DNA of 64,000 nucleotides from Marinobacter sp. F4216 (GCF_019931195.1 NZ_JAIOUO010000004.1:457284-521283); one strand, 5' to 3'; positions 8,176 to 16,747 are shown, numbered from the stretch's first letter. Numbers and translations are program-made. Notes: generated by a model not told the origin, from the letters alone.

Positions 8176-9504
8176 ATGTGGTTCCGACGTAAATCCAGCA
8201 ATGCTGCCACACCCGCAGCCCACACCAAGCCATCACAAGTCCGGAAAACTGGTTCGCAACAGAGCCAGGAACCGACATCCTCTCTTCGCCGCGTCCGCAT
8301 GCCCGTCGATCTGCTTGAGCGCGGAATGATCATCATCAAGCTGGACCGTCCGTGGAACGAGGTACCTGTACTGTTCCAGGGGTTTGTACTGTCGGACGAT
8401 TCCCAGGCGGACATTCTCCGGCAATACTGTGACTGGGTGCTTGTCGAGGACGAAGAAGAACGGCTGAACCCCATCCTGGACCGCGTGGTCCTGCGCAAGG
8501 AAATGGCCACCCGGCCACTGCCCGAAACGCGCTCTCTGGCCGAGGAAATGCCCCGGGCCCGGGCAGCCTGGATCCAGGGCCAGCAGTTCATCGACAAGGT
8601 GACCCGGGACCTCGAGTCGGGTGACGATCTGGACTTCGACGAAGCCCGGCCCATCATCAAGCATTGCGTCGAGAGTATTCAGGCCAACGCCAGTGCCATG
8701 TTCTGGATGAGCCGGATTAAAAGTCGGGATGCCTACACCGCCGAACACTGCCTGCGGGTTGCCATTTTCTCCATCGCCTTTGCCCGCTTCCTTGGCATGC
8801 CGGACAAAGATCTGGAAACCGTCGGGATGTGCGGCCTGTTGCACGATCTGGGCAAGCTCAAGGTGCCCCAAAGCATTCTGAATAAGCCCGGGACCCTGAC
8901 CCAGGAAGAAATGCAGATCATGCAGGAGCACACCATCCTGGGCTATGAGCTGTTGAAAGCCGACAGCAAGCTAGACCCGATCATCAGCGACGTCAGCAGC
9001 CATCACCATGAACGCATGGATGGCCAGGGCTACCCCCATCAGCTGGCGGACTGGCAGATCAGTCGTTACTCCCGCCTGGTGGCCATCGTGGACTCGTTCG
9101 ATGCCATCACCAGTGACCGCTGCTACAAGGATGGTCTGTCTGCCTCCGAAGCCATCTCCATCCTGTACAAAAACCGCGGGCAGCAGTTCGACGCCGGCAT
9201 GGTGGAAGGGTTCATTCGCATGATCGGCGTGTATCCGCCCGGCAGCCTGGTGGAGCTGAACTCCGGCGAAGTCGCGCTGGTGGTGGCCACCCATCCTGGC
9301 CGAAAGCTCAAGCCCCGGGTGGAAATCCTCCTGGATGCCAACAAGAACCCCATGACCCCACGGGTTGTGGATCTGGGGGCGCAGACCGCTGAAGCGGGCA
9401 TGGAGCGGGAAATTGCCCATCCCCTCGCTGACGGCGCCTTCGGTATTTCCCTTAGGGGACGAATCCAGCAGCTGACGGCAAAATCCTTCTCAGACGCCTT
9501 TTAG
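8176..9504 (+). CDS. HD-GYP domain protein, probable c-di-GMP phosphodiesterase
   Basis: A 442-residue soluble protein. An N-terminal region of about 120 residues ('RVRMPVDLLERGMIIIKLDRPWNEVPVLFQGF') matches the DUF3391 type found ahead of HD-GYP domains. The catalytic domain carries 'GLLHDLGKLKVPQSIL' (His222-Asp223) and 'SSHHHERMDGQGYP' (HHE at about 276 and the GYP motif). HD-GYP enzymes hydrolyse c-di-GMP to GMP at an iron centre. All core motifs look intact, so activity is expected. A CRP/Vfr-like palindrome precedes it. It has no operon partner. Confidence 0.92.
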   Translation: MWFRRKSSNAATPAAHTKPSQVRKTGSQQSQEPTSSLRRVRMPVDLLERGMIIIKLDRPWNEVPVLFQGFVLSDDSQADILRQYCDWVLVEDEEERLNPILDRVVLRKEMATRPLPETRSLAEEMPRARAAWIQGQQFIDKVTRDLESGDDLDFDEARPIIKHCVESIQANASAMFWMSRIKSRDAYTAEHCLRVAIFSIAFARFLGMPDKDLETVGMCGLLHDLGKLKVPQSILNKPGTLTQEEMQIMQEHTILGYELLKADSKLDPIISDVSSHHHERMDGQGYPHQLADWQISRYSRLVAIVDSFDAITSDRCYKDGLSASEAISILYKNRGQQFDAGMVEGFIRMIGVYPPGSLVELNSGEVALVVATHPGRKLKPRVEILLDANKNPMTPRVVDLGAQTAEAGMEREIAHPLADGAFGISLRGRIQQLTAKSFSDAF

Positions 9505-9601
9505 CCCTACCACCAACCAGACACAGCGTACCGGCTGGCCGCCATGACCACCGATGCCCAGATTGCCGGAGCCACGGCCGATTCCGGATTGTAATCCGTC
9601 A

Positions 9602-9628
9602 TGGGTGCCCCCACTATTGGGGCACCCA
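9602..9628. other. Perfect hairpin downstream of the HD-GYP gene
   Basis: TGGGTGCCCC at 9602-9611 is the exact reverse complement of GGGGCACCCA at 9619-9628, with a 7-base loop. No T-run follows, so it could be a processing or mRNA-stabilising hairpin rather than an intrinsic terminator. Confidence 0.5.
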
Positions 9629-9658
9629 CATCAGGAATCGTGAGCTGGAATCGAACCT

Positions 9659-9967
9659 ATGACCCCGAAATACCTGACTCCGGAACAGGACTACCTTATC
9701 CGGCGCTGGGAGCGCTGGAACCGGAATTATTTCATTGTTGCCTTCGTTGCTCTTGTCATCCTGCTGGTGTTCAGCAGCCAGCTCGGACTGTCCAGCGGCG
9801 ACAGCTGGGGCCCCCTTGGCGTGCTGATTTCGCTCATCATAACCCCCATCATCATTCTACAGCTCCGGCTGGCCTGCCCGGCGTGTGGCCAGAAAATCGG
9901 CTGGCAGGCCAAACTGATGGCCCCCGACCAGTGCAAAAACTGCGGTACCTTCCTGCACTCCCGGTAA
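9659..9967 (+). CDS. Small membrane protein with a zinc-ribbon tail
   Basis: A 102-residue protein with two membrane helices (about residues 23-42 and 52-70) and a C-terminal zinc ribbon made of 'CPACGQKIG' and 'CKNCG', so four Cys in two CxxC pairs. I do not recognise a named family. The layout is that of small membrane zinc-ribbon proteins of unknown role. It is followed at once by the metal-responsive promoter of the copper unit, but nothing links them functionally. The start is the first ATG of the frame; the ribosome site is weak. Confidence 0.7.
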   Translation: MTPKYLTPEQDYLIRRWERWNRNYFIVAFVALVILLVFSSQLGLSSGDSWGPLGVLISLIITPIIILQLRLACPACGQKIGWQAKLMAPDQCKNCGTFLHSR

Positions 9968-9986
9968 TCAGCGCTTAATTACACGC

Positions 9987-10018
9987 TTGACCTGTGAGTT
10001 ACTCACAGGTTTTACGCT
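9987..10018 (+). promoter_or_regulatory. MerR-type promoter with operator dyad
   Basis: TTGACC (9987-9992) and TACGCT (10013-10018) are separated by 20 bases, longer than the usual 17, as in promoters untwisted by MerR-family activators. Within the spacer sits a perfect inverted repeat, ACCTGTGAG at 9990-9998 and CTCACAGGT at 10002-10010. It lies upstream of the merR gene itself, so regulator and transporter are probably one autoregulated transcript. Confidence 0.75.
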
Positions 10019-10098
10019 ATGCTTACTGAGTGCTCCGAGGCTGGCACATTGGTCACCCCTCGGATGCTTTACGACTGCCATACAAGGGGAGCCGCCCC

Positions 10099-10530
10099 AT
10101 GAAAGTCAAAGACATAGCGCAAGCCGCAGAGGTCAGTCCGGACACCGTCCGCTTCTATACCCGCGAGGGTCTGCTAACGCCACAGCGGGATCCGGACAAC
10201 AATTACCAGTTGTTCAACGCCGACGACCTCCGCCGTCTCAGGTTCGCCCGCAAAGCCCGACAGCTGGGTTTCTCGCTTCCGGAAATCCGAACCATCATGG
10301 CGCAGGCCGATGATCACCACTCCCCCTGCCCCATGGTGCGGGACGTATTCGAGGAGCGCCTGACCGAAGTGGAGCGCCAGATCGAGGAACTTCAGCAATT
10401 GCGCGGACGCATGCGATCTGCCTTGAGCGCCTGGAAGGATATGCCCGATGGCACCCCCGATGGCCATACCATCTGCCAGCTGATTGAACACTGGGACGAC
10501 GCACCAGACAGCAGGGAGTGCGCATCATGA
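10099..10530 (+). CDS. MerR-family heavy-metal regulator
   Basis: A 143-residue MerR protein. The winged HTH is 'IAQAAEVSPDTVRFYTREGLL' region (residues 6-26), followed by a long dimerisation helix at about 82-115. Candidate metal ligands are Cys77 in 'HHSPCPMV', His73, His74, Cys126 and Cys141. The Cys-x7-Cys loop of CueR is not seen; Cys77 matches the helix cysteine of the ZntR/CadR type. The start at 10099 follows an AGGGGAG site. It overlaps copA by 4 bases (ATGA) and should activate the promoter before it. The metal it senses is uncertain despite the copper ATPase beside it. Confidence 0.88.
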   Translation: MKVKDIAQAAEVSPDTVRFYTREGLLTPQRDPDNNYQLFNADDLRRLRFARKARQLGFSLPEIRTIMAQADDHHSPCPMVRDVFEERLTEVERQIEELQQLRGRMRSALSAWKDMPDGTPDGHTICQLIEHWDDAPDSRECAS

Positions 10531-13118
10531 AAACGTCCGTCACATTGCATCCGGCATTATCGGTGTCCGGGGCCACCTGCCAAGGTTGCGTGAAGAAAAT
10601 CCGTGCGGCGCTGGAGCCCCTGACCGGGCACGCCGAGCTGATCGAGGTGGACCTCCAGAATCAGACCATCGCGCTCCCCGATGACATTGATCCAGAGCAG
10701 GCCGCCAAACGGGTGTCCGAAGCCGGTTATCCGGCCAGCCCACTGGCGGAAAAAGACGACCAGCCAGCGGCCTGTTGCGCCAGCAAAGCGGAGAAGGTCG
10801 GGGAAAAGCCCGAGTCCGGGGCCAGCAGTGGCCACGACTCGCACCACGATCACGGCAGTGGCGATGACTCTGGAGATCAGATCACCCTGGCGGTCACCGG
10901 AGCCACCTGTGCTTCCTGCGTGAACACCATCGAGAAGGCACTCAACTCGGTGCCCGGAATCACCGGGGCGCACATGAATCTGGCCGATAACACCGCCTCG
11001 GTGCGCGGTCAGGCTGACCCGGGCGCGCTGGTAAAAGCCATCGAGCGGGCTGGCTATGGCGCATCGGTGATTGAGGATGCCGACGAAGCGGATGCCGAAA
11101 AGCAGCAGAAGGACCAGGCTGAGTACCGTAGCCTGCTGGTCAAAATGGCCATCAGTCTGTCACTCGGGCTGGGCCTGATGATCTGGGGCATGGGTTTTGG
11201 CTCCATGATGATCACCGAAGCCAATCAAGGCACCTGGTTAATCCTAGGCGCATTGACGCTGGTGGTCATAGTTGCCACCGGCGGGCACTTTTACACCGGT
11301 GCCTGGAAGGCCTTCCGCAACCACAATGCGAACATGGATACCCTGATCGCCCTGGGCACCGGGACCGCGTGGCTCTATTCCATCGTGGTGGCCAGCCTTC
11401 CGGCTCTGGTTCCCGAAGCCGCGAGGCATGTGTATTTCGAAGCATCAGCCATGATCATTGGCCTGATCAACCTCGGCCAGGCACTGGAACTGCGTGCCAA
11501 GGGCAAAACCTCCGAGGCGGTCCGACGGCTGCTGGATCTGCGCCCCAAGACAGCCCGGGTTATTCGCGATGGGGACGAACGTGAAGTTCCTGTGGCCGAA
11601 GTGAAAGTCGGAGACCATATCCGGGTTCGGCCCGGCGAACAGCTGCCGGTGGATGGCGTGATTACCGAAGGCGAAACCCGCATCGATGAGAGCATGCTGA
11701 CCGGTGAACCCATGCCGGTGACCAAGCAGACCGGTGACGAGGTATCCGCCGGCACCCTGAACACCCATGGTGCCATCGTGTTCGAGGCCACCCGGGTCGG
11801 GTCGCAGACCGCCCTGGCGCAGATTGTCCGGCTGGTCAAACAGGCCCAGGGCTCGAAACCGGCCATCGGTAAACTGGCCGACAAAATTTCCTCGGTGTTC
11901 GTGCCCGCGGTCATGCTCATTGCTGTGGTCGCGGCGCTGGCCTGGTACAACGTGGGCCCGGAACCGGCGGTCGCCCATATGATGGTCGCCGCCACCACCG
12001 TGCTGATCATCGCCTGCCCTTGTGCGCTGGGACTGGCAACCCCCATGTCGATCATGGTGGGTGTCGGCAAGGCCGCCGAATACGGTGCACTGATTCGCCA
12101 GGGCGATGCGCTGCAGACCGCCAGCAAGCTGGATCTGGTGATCCTCGACAAGACCGGCACCATCACCGAGGGCCATCCCTCCGTGACCAAGGTGCACGCC
12201 GTCGATGGCGATGAGGACACCCTGCTGAGCCTGGCAGCGGGTCTGGAACGACATTCCGAGCACCCGCTGGCTGACGCCATCGTGCGCAAGGCCGAAGAGT
12301 TGAATCTCCAACCCGAGGACACCGAGGGTTTCGAGGCTCTGAATGGCCAGGGCGTCCGCGCCCGGTCACAGGGTGAGGTCCTCCGGCTGGGTAATCGCCG
12401 CTGGCTGGAATCCGAAGGCGTGGCACTGACTCAGCTGGACGACGCAGCCCAAGCCATCATCGACGACGCCGGTACCCCGCTGTTCCTGGCACTGGGCGAT
12501 AAAGCGCTGGGGGTGATCGGTGTGGCCGATGCCATCAAGGAGGATTCCCGGGACGCCATCGCCCGACTGCACGACGCAGGCGTTCGGGTGATGATGGTCA
12601 CCGGTGACATCGAAGGGACCGCCCGCGCGATCGCCGCACAGACCGGCATCGATGAATTCCGGGCCGAAGTGATGCCCGAGGACAAGGCGGAAGTGGTGAG
12701 CGCCATGCGGGGCAAGGGCTACACCGTGGCCATGGTCGGTGATGGCATCAACGACGCGCCAGCGCTGGCCGCCGCCGATGTGGGCTTTGCCATTGGCACA
12801 GGCACCGATGTCGCCATCGAAAGCGCGGGCATAACACTGATGCGGGGCTCCCTGCACGGCGTGCCGGATGCCATCGAAGTTTCCCGGGCAACCGTACGGA
12901 ATATTCATCAGAACCTGTTCGGCGCGTTTGCCTACAACACCCTGGGCATTCCGGTCGCCGCCGGTATCCTGTACCCGATCTGGGGCATTCTGATGAGCCC
13001 GATACTGGCGGGTGCGGCCATGTCGCTGTCTTCGGTGACGGTGGTGTCCAATGCCAACCGGCTGCGCTGGTTTCGAACCAGCGGGGACTCACAGGGTCAC
13101 AAGGAGACTCAATCATGA
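10527..13118 (+). CDS. copA: Copper-translocating P1B-type ATPase
   Basis: An 863-residue inner-membrane pump. Two HMA metal-binding domains have GATCQGC (Cys18, Cys21) and GATCASC (about Cys128, Cys131), joined by a His-rich linker ('GHDSHHDHGSGDD'). Then come eight helices with the CPC motif (Cys497-Pro-Cys499), the phosphorylated Asp541 in DKTGT, 'HSEHPLA' and 'GDGINDAPAL'. 'AYNTLG' and 'MSLSSVTVVSNANRLR' near the end match Cu(I)-ATPase (P1B-1) signatures. It exports Cu+ (or Ag+) from the cytoplasm using ATP. An AGGGAG site precedes the ATG, which overlaps the merR stop. Confidence 0.95.
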   Translation: MKTSVTLHPALSVSGATCQGCVKKIRAALEPLTGHAELIEVDLQNQTIALPDDIDPEQAAKRVSEAGYPASPLAEKDDQPAACCASKAEKVGEKPESGASSGHDSHHDHGSGDDSGDQITLAVTGATCASCVNTIEKALNSVPGITGAHMNLADNTASVRGQADPGALVKAIERAGYGASVIEDADEADAEKQQKDQAEYRSLLVKMAISLSLGLGLMIWGMGFGSMMITEANQGTWLILGALTLVVIVATGGHFYTGAWKAFRNHNANMDTLIALGTGTAWLYSIVVASLPALVPEAARHVYFEASAMIIGLINLGQALELRAKGKTSEAVRRLLDLRPKTARVIRDGDEREVPVAEVKVGDHIRVRPGEQLPVDGVITEGETRIDESMLTGEPMPVTKQTGDEVSAGTLNTHGAIVFEATRVGSQTALAQIVRLVKQAQGSKPAIGKLADKISSVFVPAVMLIAVVAALAWYNVGPEPAVAHMMVAATTVLIIACPCALGLATPMSIMVGVGKAAEYGALIRQGDALQTASKLDLVILDKTGTITEGHPSVTKVHAVDGDEDTLLSLAAGLERHSEHPLADAIVRKAEELNLQPEDTEGFEALNGQGVRARSQGEVLRLGNRRWLESEGVALTQLDDAAQAIIDDAGTPLFLALGDKALGVIGVADAIKEDSRDAIARLHDAGVRVMMVTGDIEGTARAIAAQTGIDEFRAEVMPEDKAEVVSAMRGKGYTVAMVGDGINDAPALAAADVGFAIGTGTDVAIESAGITLMRGSLHGVPDAIEVSRATVRNIHQNLFGAFAYNTLGIPVAAGILYPIWGILMSPILAGAAMSLSSVTVVSNANRLRWFRTSGDSQGHKETQS

Positions 13119-13231
13119 TTGGAACGTTACTGGTTAATGCCGCAGGTATTGCCCTGATGGCGGCCATTGTGTGGTGGTTCTGGCTGGCGCCCTCAGCCGG
13201 CACCGGAGAACAGCACCACGATCACCACTGA
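13115..13231 (+). CDS. 38-residue membrane peptide with His-rich tail, coupled to copA
   Basis: A very short gene whose ATG overlaps the copA stop (ATGA) and which has an AAGGAG site 9 bases upstream. The peptide has one hydrophobic helix (residues 4-25, 'LLVNAAGIALMAAIVWWFWLAP') and ends GEQHHDHH, a cluster of four His and an Asp that could bind Cu or another soft metal. The DUF411 gene begins 21 bases later, so it sits inside the copper operon. I know no named family for it. A role as a CopA partner or copper chaperone at the membrane is inference. Confidence 0.7.
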   Translation: MIGTLLVNAAGIALMAAIVWWFWLAPSAGTGEQHHDHH

Positions 13232-13252
13232 ACAACCGATGGGATAAAACCG

Positions 13253-13702
13253 ATGAAAAAACCATTTGCGAGTATCGCCCTGACCCTCAGCCTCGGTCTC
13301 AGTTCACCGCTGATGGCCGAGGAGACCACCAACGACATCCATGTGTACAAATCCCCGACCTGTGGCTGCTGTGCTGACTGGGTCGAGCATCTGGAGGCCA
13401 ATGGCTTCGATGTGGAAGTGACTGACACCAACGATCTCAACCCCATCAAGGTTGAGGCGGGCCTGTCCCGTGGCCTCGCCAGCTGCCATACCGCCTTCGT
13501 GGGTGATTACGTAATCGAAGGCCATGTTCCGGCCAGCGATATCCACAGGCTGTTGAAGGAGGCCCCTCAGGCCCGCGGGCTCACCGTTCCCGGCATGCCG
13601 GTGGGATCACCGGGCATGGAGACGGGCGATCGCAAAGACCCCTATCAGGTCCTGCTGTTCAATGAGCAGGGACAGACTCGGGTCTTCGCCGACTATCACT
13701 GA
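13253..13702 (+). CDS. Periplasmic DUF411 metal-binding protein
   Basis: A 149-residue protein with a signal peptide (residues 1-22, cut after 'SPLMA') and a DUF411 domain. The thioredoxin-like start 'IHVYKSPTCGCCADWVEHL' holds CxCC-type cysteines (about residues 38-41), and 'GLSRGLASCHTAFVGDYVIEGHVP' holds a conserved Cys-His pair. DUF411 proteins are often found in copper and silver resistance clusters and are thought to bind metal in the periplasm. It is the last gene of the merR-copA operon here, fitting capture of copper released by CopA. That role is inferred. Confidence 0.88.
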   Translation: MKKPFASIALTLSLGLSSPLMAEETTNDIHVYKSPTCGCCADWVEHLEANGFDVEVTDTNDLNPIKVEAGLSRGLASCHTAFVGDYVIEGHVPASDIHRLLKEAPQARGLTVPGMPVGSPGMETGDRKDPYQVLLFNEQGQTRVFADYH

Positions 13703-13722
13703 GGGTCCGGATCGAGAGCTGG

Positions 13723-13742
13723 TGACGCCTCGACCGGCGTCA
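13723..13742 (+). terminator. Possible hairpin at the end of the copper operon
   Basis: TGACGCC (13723-13729) pairs perfectly with GGCGTCA (13736-13742) around a 6-base loop, 21 bases after the DUF411 stop. There is no T-run, so an intrinsic terminator is uncertain. Confidence 0.35.
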
Positions 13743-13793
13743 AAGCACCCTTTCCGTCTTTCTTAAGGTGCCATTACCTGTCAGTTTTTCTAC

Positions 13794-15569
13794 ATGGTGC
13801 TGAATAGCTGTTCTATGCTTACCAGTGTTAGAAGAGAAACTGACGGGAATTCCTTCTTGAGCTTGCAAACCCGCCTTCTGGGCCTGATCGCCGGCCTGCT
13901 GTTTGCCGCGTCGGGCGCGTCCTGGCTCGCCTATCAACAGCTCTCAGAACATCTGGTCCAACGCTGGGGCCAGCAGGTGGCCGAAGTACAGGTCCGCTAC
14001 GACAGTGCACGCCTGGTACAATCACTGGAGCGTGAAATCAGCCTGGCCCAGAAGATGGCCAACGCTCCGGTCATGATTCAATGGGCGCACCAGCCAGACG
14101 ATCCGGCCCTCAAGGCGAAAGCCCTGGGCCAGCTGAAAGAATTCCGCTCCAGCGTCAGTGACAAGAGTTACTTCGTTGCCCTGCTAGCCAACCGTCATTA
14201 CTACTACAACGCCGGTAACGATACCGACACCCCGTTCAAGTACCTGCTCGACCCCGACGACGCCGACGACAGCTGGTTTTTCACCCTGGTTAATGAAGCG
14301 CGGGATCTGAGCCTGGACGTCAATCACGACACCGAACTGGGAGTCACGAAACTTTGGATCGACGTCCTGATGAAGGACGAGAACGACCAGATCCTCGGCG
14401 TCATGGGTACCGGCGTTGAGCTGGCTACCCTGCTGGAGGACATCGGTGATGTGGGCCAGCAGGGCCTGACCACCCTGTTCGTCAATTACAACGGTACCAT
14501 TGAACTCTACCGGGAGCGCAATTACCTGAATGTCGCCGGCCTGATCGGCAACACGCCCAACGCAACCATCGACGGGCTGTTCAACGATCCGGAGGACAAG
14601 CAGCAGATACTGGGCATGCTCCAGATGCTGAAACAAAAACCCGGCACCGAAGGTGAGGTGGAAAGCGGCCTGGTCACCATAGACGGCCGGACCCAACTGG
14701 CCAGCGCCGCCTTCCTGCCTTCCATTGGCTGGTTCGAAGTCACCCTGCTGGACCTGGAAACCCTGTTACCCCGCAGCTACCTCTGGCCCCTGATTGGCAT
14801 TTTCCTGGCGTCTCTGCTTCTGAGCCTGCTGGTCCTGCACATTGTGATCCGCTCACGGATCCTGAAGCCAATCGTGACCCTGGAAGGCGCCGTGAAAAAA
14901 GTGCGCGAAGGCAGCTTTGAATTACCGAGACTGGACAAGCCCGACAACGAAATTGGTCGCCTGGCCGATCACTTCGAGAAAATGACTCGCTCTCTCGAAC
15001 AATCCAACCGGGAACTGGAGCGCAAGGTCGCAGCCCGCACGGACGAACTGAGTCGCCTTGCCCGCATTGACCCGCTCACCGGGCTGAAGAACCGGCGAGG
15101 TCTGGACGAAGTCATGGAAGAGGAAATCGAACGCGCCAAGCGGCAGGGCACGGGCTTCGGCGTGCTCTGGCTGGACATTGACCATTTCAAAACCATTAAC
15201 GATCAGCATGGCCACCAGGTCGGCGATGAAATCCTGTGCCGGGTTTCCCTGTGGCTGAAAGTCGGTGTTCGGCCCTACGATCACCCGGGACGCTGGGGCG
15301 GTGATGAATTTGTGGTGGTGCTCTCACCTTGCGACGAACAGACCCTGGAACAGATAGCCGCGCGGATCCGTTTGCTGGTGGAACAGGAAAGCCGGAAAAC
15401 CGGCCTGGCAGTGACCGTGAGCGTGGGTGGTTACCTGTGCCAGCCAGACGACAACTGCGACGCCATTCTCCGGCGGGCAGATCGCGCGCTCTATCAGGCC
15501 AAGGAGAAAGGCCGAAATACCGTGTGCATCAGCGGAATGGATGGCGAAAACGAAGCGATAGTGGATTGA
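13794..15569 (+). CDS. Membrane sensor diguanylate cyclase with HAMP-like linker
   Basis: A 591-residue protein. A first helix at about 29-50 is followed by a periplasmic sensor of about 270 residues that resembles a Cache-type ligand fold, a second helix at about 327-350 ('LWPLIGIFLASLLLSLLVLHIV'), a HAMP-like segment and coiled coil, and a GGDEF domain from about 420. The catalytic motif is 'GRWGGDEFVVV', and the inhibitory RxxD ('RPYD') lies five residues before it. It should synthesise c-di-GMP on an external signal. The start is uncertain: the first 20 residues look atypical, and a later codon could be used. Confidence 0.87.
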   Translation: MVLNSCSMLTSVRRETDGNSFLSLQTRLLGLIAGLLFAASGASWLAYQQLSEHLVQRWGQQVAEVQVRYDSARLVQSLEREISLAQKMANAPVMIQWAHQPDDPALKAKALGQLKEFRSSVSDKSYFVALLANRHYYYNAGNDTDTPFKYLLDPDDADDSWFFTLVNEARDLSLDVNHDTELGVTKLWIDVLMKDENDQILGVMGTGVELATLLEDIGDVGQQGLTTLFVNYNGTIELYRERNYLNVAGLIGNTPNATIDGLFNDPEDKQQILGMLQMLKQKPGTEGEVESGLVTIDGRTQLASAAFLPSIGWFEVTLLDLETLLPRSYLWPLIGIFLASLLLSLLVLHIVIRSRILKPIVTLEGAVKKVREGSFELPRLDKPDNEIGRLADHFEKMTRSLEQSNRELERKVAARTDELSRLARIDPLTGLKNRRGLDEVMEEEIERAKRQGTGFGVLWLDIDHFKTINDQHGHQVGDEILCRVSLWLKVGVRPYDHPGRWGGDEFVVVLSPCDEQTLEQIAARIRLLVEQESRKTGLAVTVSVGGYLCQPDDNCDAILRRADRALYQAKEKGRNTVCISGMDGENEAIVD

Positions 15570-15590
15570 GCAGCGTTGTCGAAGCATAAA

Positions 15591-15613
15591 ACCGGGGCAC
15601 TGAATGCCCCGGT
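15591..15613 (-). terminator. Intrinsic terminator shared by two convergent genes
   Basis: ACCGGGGCA (15591-15599) pairs perfectly with TGCCCCGGT (15605-15613). Read on the minus strand it is followed by TTTTATG, giving a good terminator for the repeat-protein gene; the plus-strand cyclase gene ends 22 bases before it. Confidence 0.75.
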
Positions 15614-15625
15614 ATTCCCTCCGGA

Positions 15626-16747
15626 TCAGTAAAGGTAAGGTGCCAGAGCCAGCTCCAGGCGTGCCTGAGCCGAGTAAAGCTCTGATGCCTCCAATACCGG
15701 TTTCTTGGGCGGTACAGCCGTCGGCCAGGCTTTCTGGAGGTTATCCAGCGCCTTATTGGCGTCGCGCCAGGCTTCCTTGTTGGCGTTTGTGAGAACACTC
15801 TGCCGGTCATTCAGGTAATTCCGGGCCGCCTCAACGAAGCCACGTCCATCCTGGTATTCGTGAACAGCTACAAACTCACCGTCTTCCAGCGCCTCATCGT
15901 ACTCAAGCACGGCCTGTTTGGTCAGGGCCAGCACCACCCTGGAGACGGTCGCCGGGCTAACCTCGCCCCGATCATTCACGCCATTCAGCGCTTCCTCAGT
16001 GGCCACCCAGGCAGTCTGGAAATCGCCCTGAATGTCATCCCAGCTGTTTGCATCGCCAGCTTTTTCGGCCAGGCGCTCAAGCTTCGGCCCCATGCCCTTC
16101 TGACCGCGATGCTCAAGGCCCTCTTCCACCATCGGATACACTTCAACCCAAGGGTGGGTCAGATGTGGGCGGCCCTCGGCCACCTCACCCGCCTTGATCA
16201 GTTCGCGGGCCGCCATCATGTGACCTTGCATCATTGAAATCATGGCGGTGTAGGCGCCATCGGAGCTAACAGCGGATACAGAGTTGCCGGCCTCTCCGCC
16301 TTCTCCGCCTTCTCCGCCTTCTCCGCCTTCTCCGCCGCTGGCAAAGTAGCTGAATGCAGCGCCAGCTTCACCACCATGGTGTTCACCGCCTTCGCCACCG
16401 TGATGCCCACCTTTTTCACCGCCTTCACCGCCTTCACCGCCTTCACCGCCATGGTGCTCGCCGTATTCGCCGCCATGGTGTTCACCGCCTTCGCCGCCGT
16501 GGTGTTCGCCGCCTTCGCCGCCGTGGTGCTCGCCGCCTTCACCGCCATGGTGTTCGCCACCTTCACCGCCGTGGTGTTCGCCACCTTCGCCACCATGGTA
16601 CTCGCCGCCTTCACCCCCGTGGTGCTTGCCGGAGGTCATCATTTCTTCGTCCTGTGCATTGCCGTGTTCATCAGCAACAACACCGCCGCTGGCCAGCATC
16701 GTGGCTACACCGATGCCCGTCCACAATTTCAGCTTCTGGTTTTTCAT
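15626..16747 (-). CDS. Secreted Gly/Glu/His repeat protein, probably iron-regulated
   Basis: About 373 residues from the ATG at 16747, which has AGGAG 9 bases upstream. A signal peptide (residues 1-26, 'LWTGIGVATMLASGGVVADE') leads into about ten units of the type HHGGEGGE, then a short GGE run, then an alpha-helical C-terminal domain of about 210 residues starting near 'AYTAMISMMQGHMMAARELI'. The repeats offer dozens of His and Glu ligands and could buffer or capture iron or another metal in the periplasm. A Fur-like box lies between this gene and the divergent piuC-like gene. I do not recognise the C-terminal domain with confidence; it faintly recalls EfeO/imelysin-like helical folds. Confidence 0.8.
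   Translation of the reverse strand: MKNQKLKLWTGIGVATMLASGGVVADEHGNAQDEEMMTSGKHHGGEGGEYHGGEGGEHHGGEGGEHHGGEGGEHHGGEGGEHHGGEGGEHHGGEYGEHHGGEGGEGGEGGEKGGHHGGEGGEHHGGEAGAAFSYFASGGEGGEGGEGGEGGEAGNSVSAVSSDGAYTAMISMMQGHMMAARELIKAGEVAEGRPHLTHPWVEVYPMVEEGLEHRGQKGMGPKLERLAEKAGDANSWDDIQGDFQTAWVATEEALNGVNDRGEVSPATVSRVVLALTKQAVLEYDEALEDGEFVAVHEYQDGRGFVEAARNYLNDRQSVLTNANKEAWRDANKALDNLQKAWPTAVPPKKPVLEASELYSAQARLELALAPYLY
16293..16628. repeat. Tandem coding repeats in the His-rich protein
   Basis: From about 16372 to 16628 a 24-base unit encoding HHGGEGGE recurs with small changes (YHGGEGGE, HHGGEYGE). From about 16293 to 16336 a 9-base unit (CTCCGCCTT on this strand) encodes GGE repeats, and another run of 9-base units lies near 16420-16450. 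Such arrays are prone to expansion and contraction, so copy number may vary between strains. Confidence 0.9.

Noticed and set aside
11375..12322. Two antisense frames within copA
   Set aside because: Both are covered by intact P-type ATPase motifs on the plus strand.
16293..16628. CRISPR array
   Set aside because: The repeats are contiguous, in frame and encode HHGGEGGE or GGE; there are no unique spacers.
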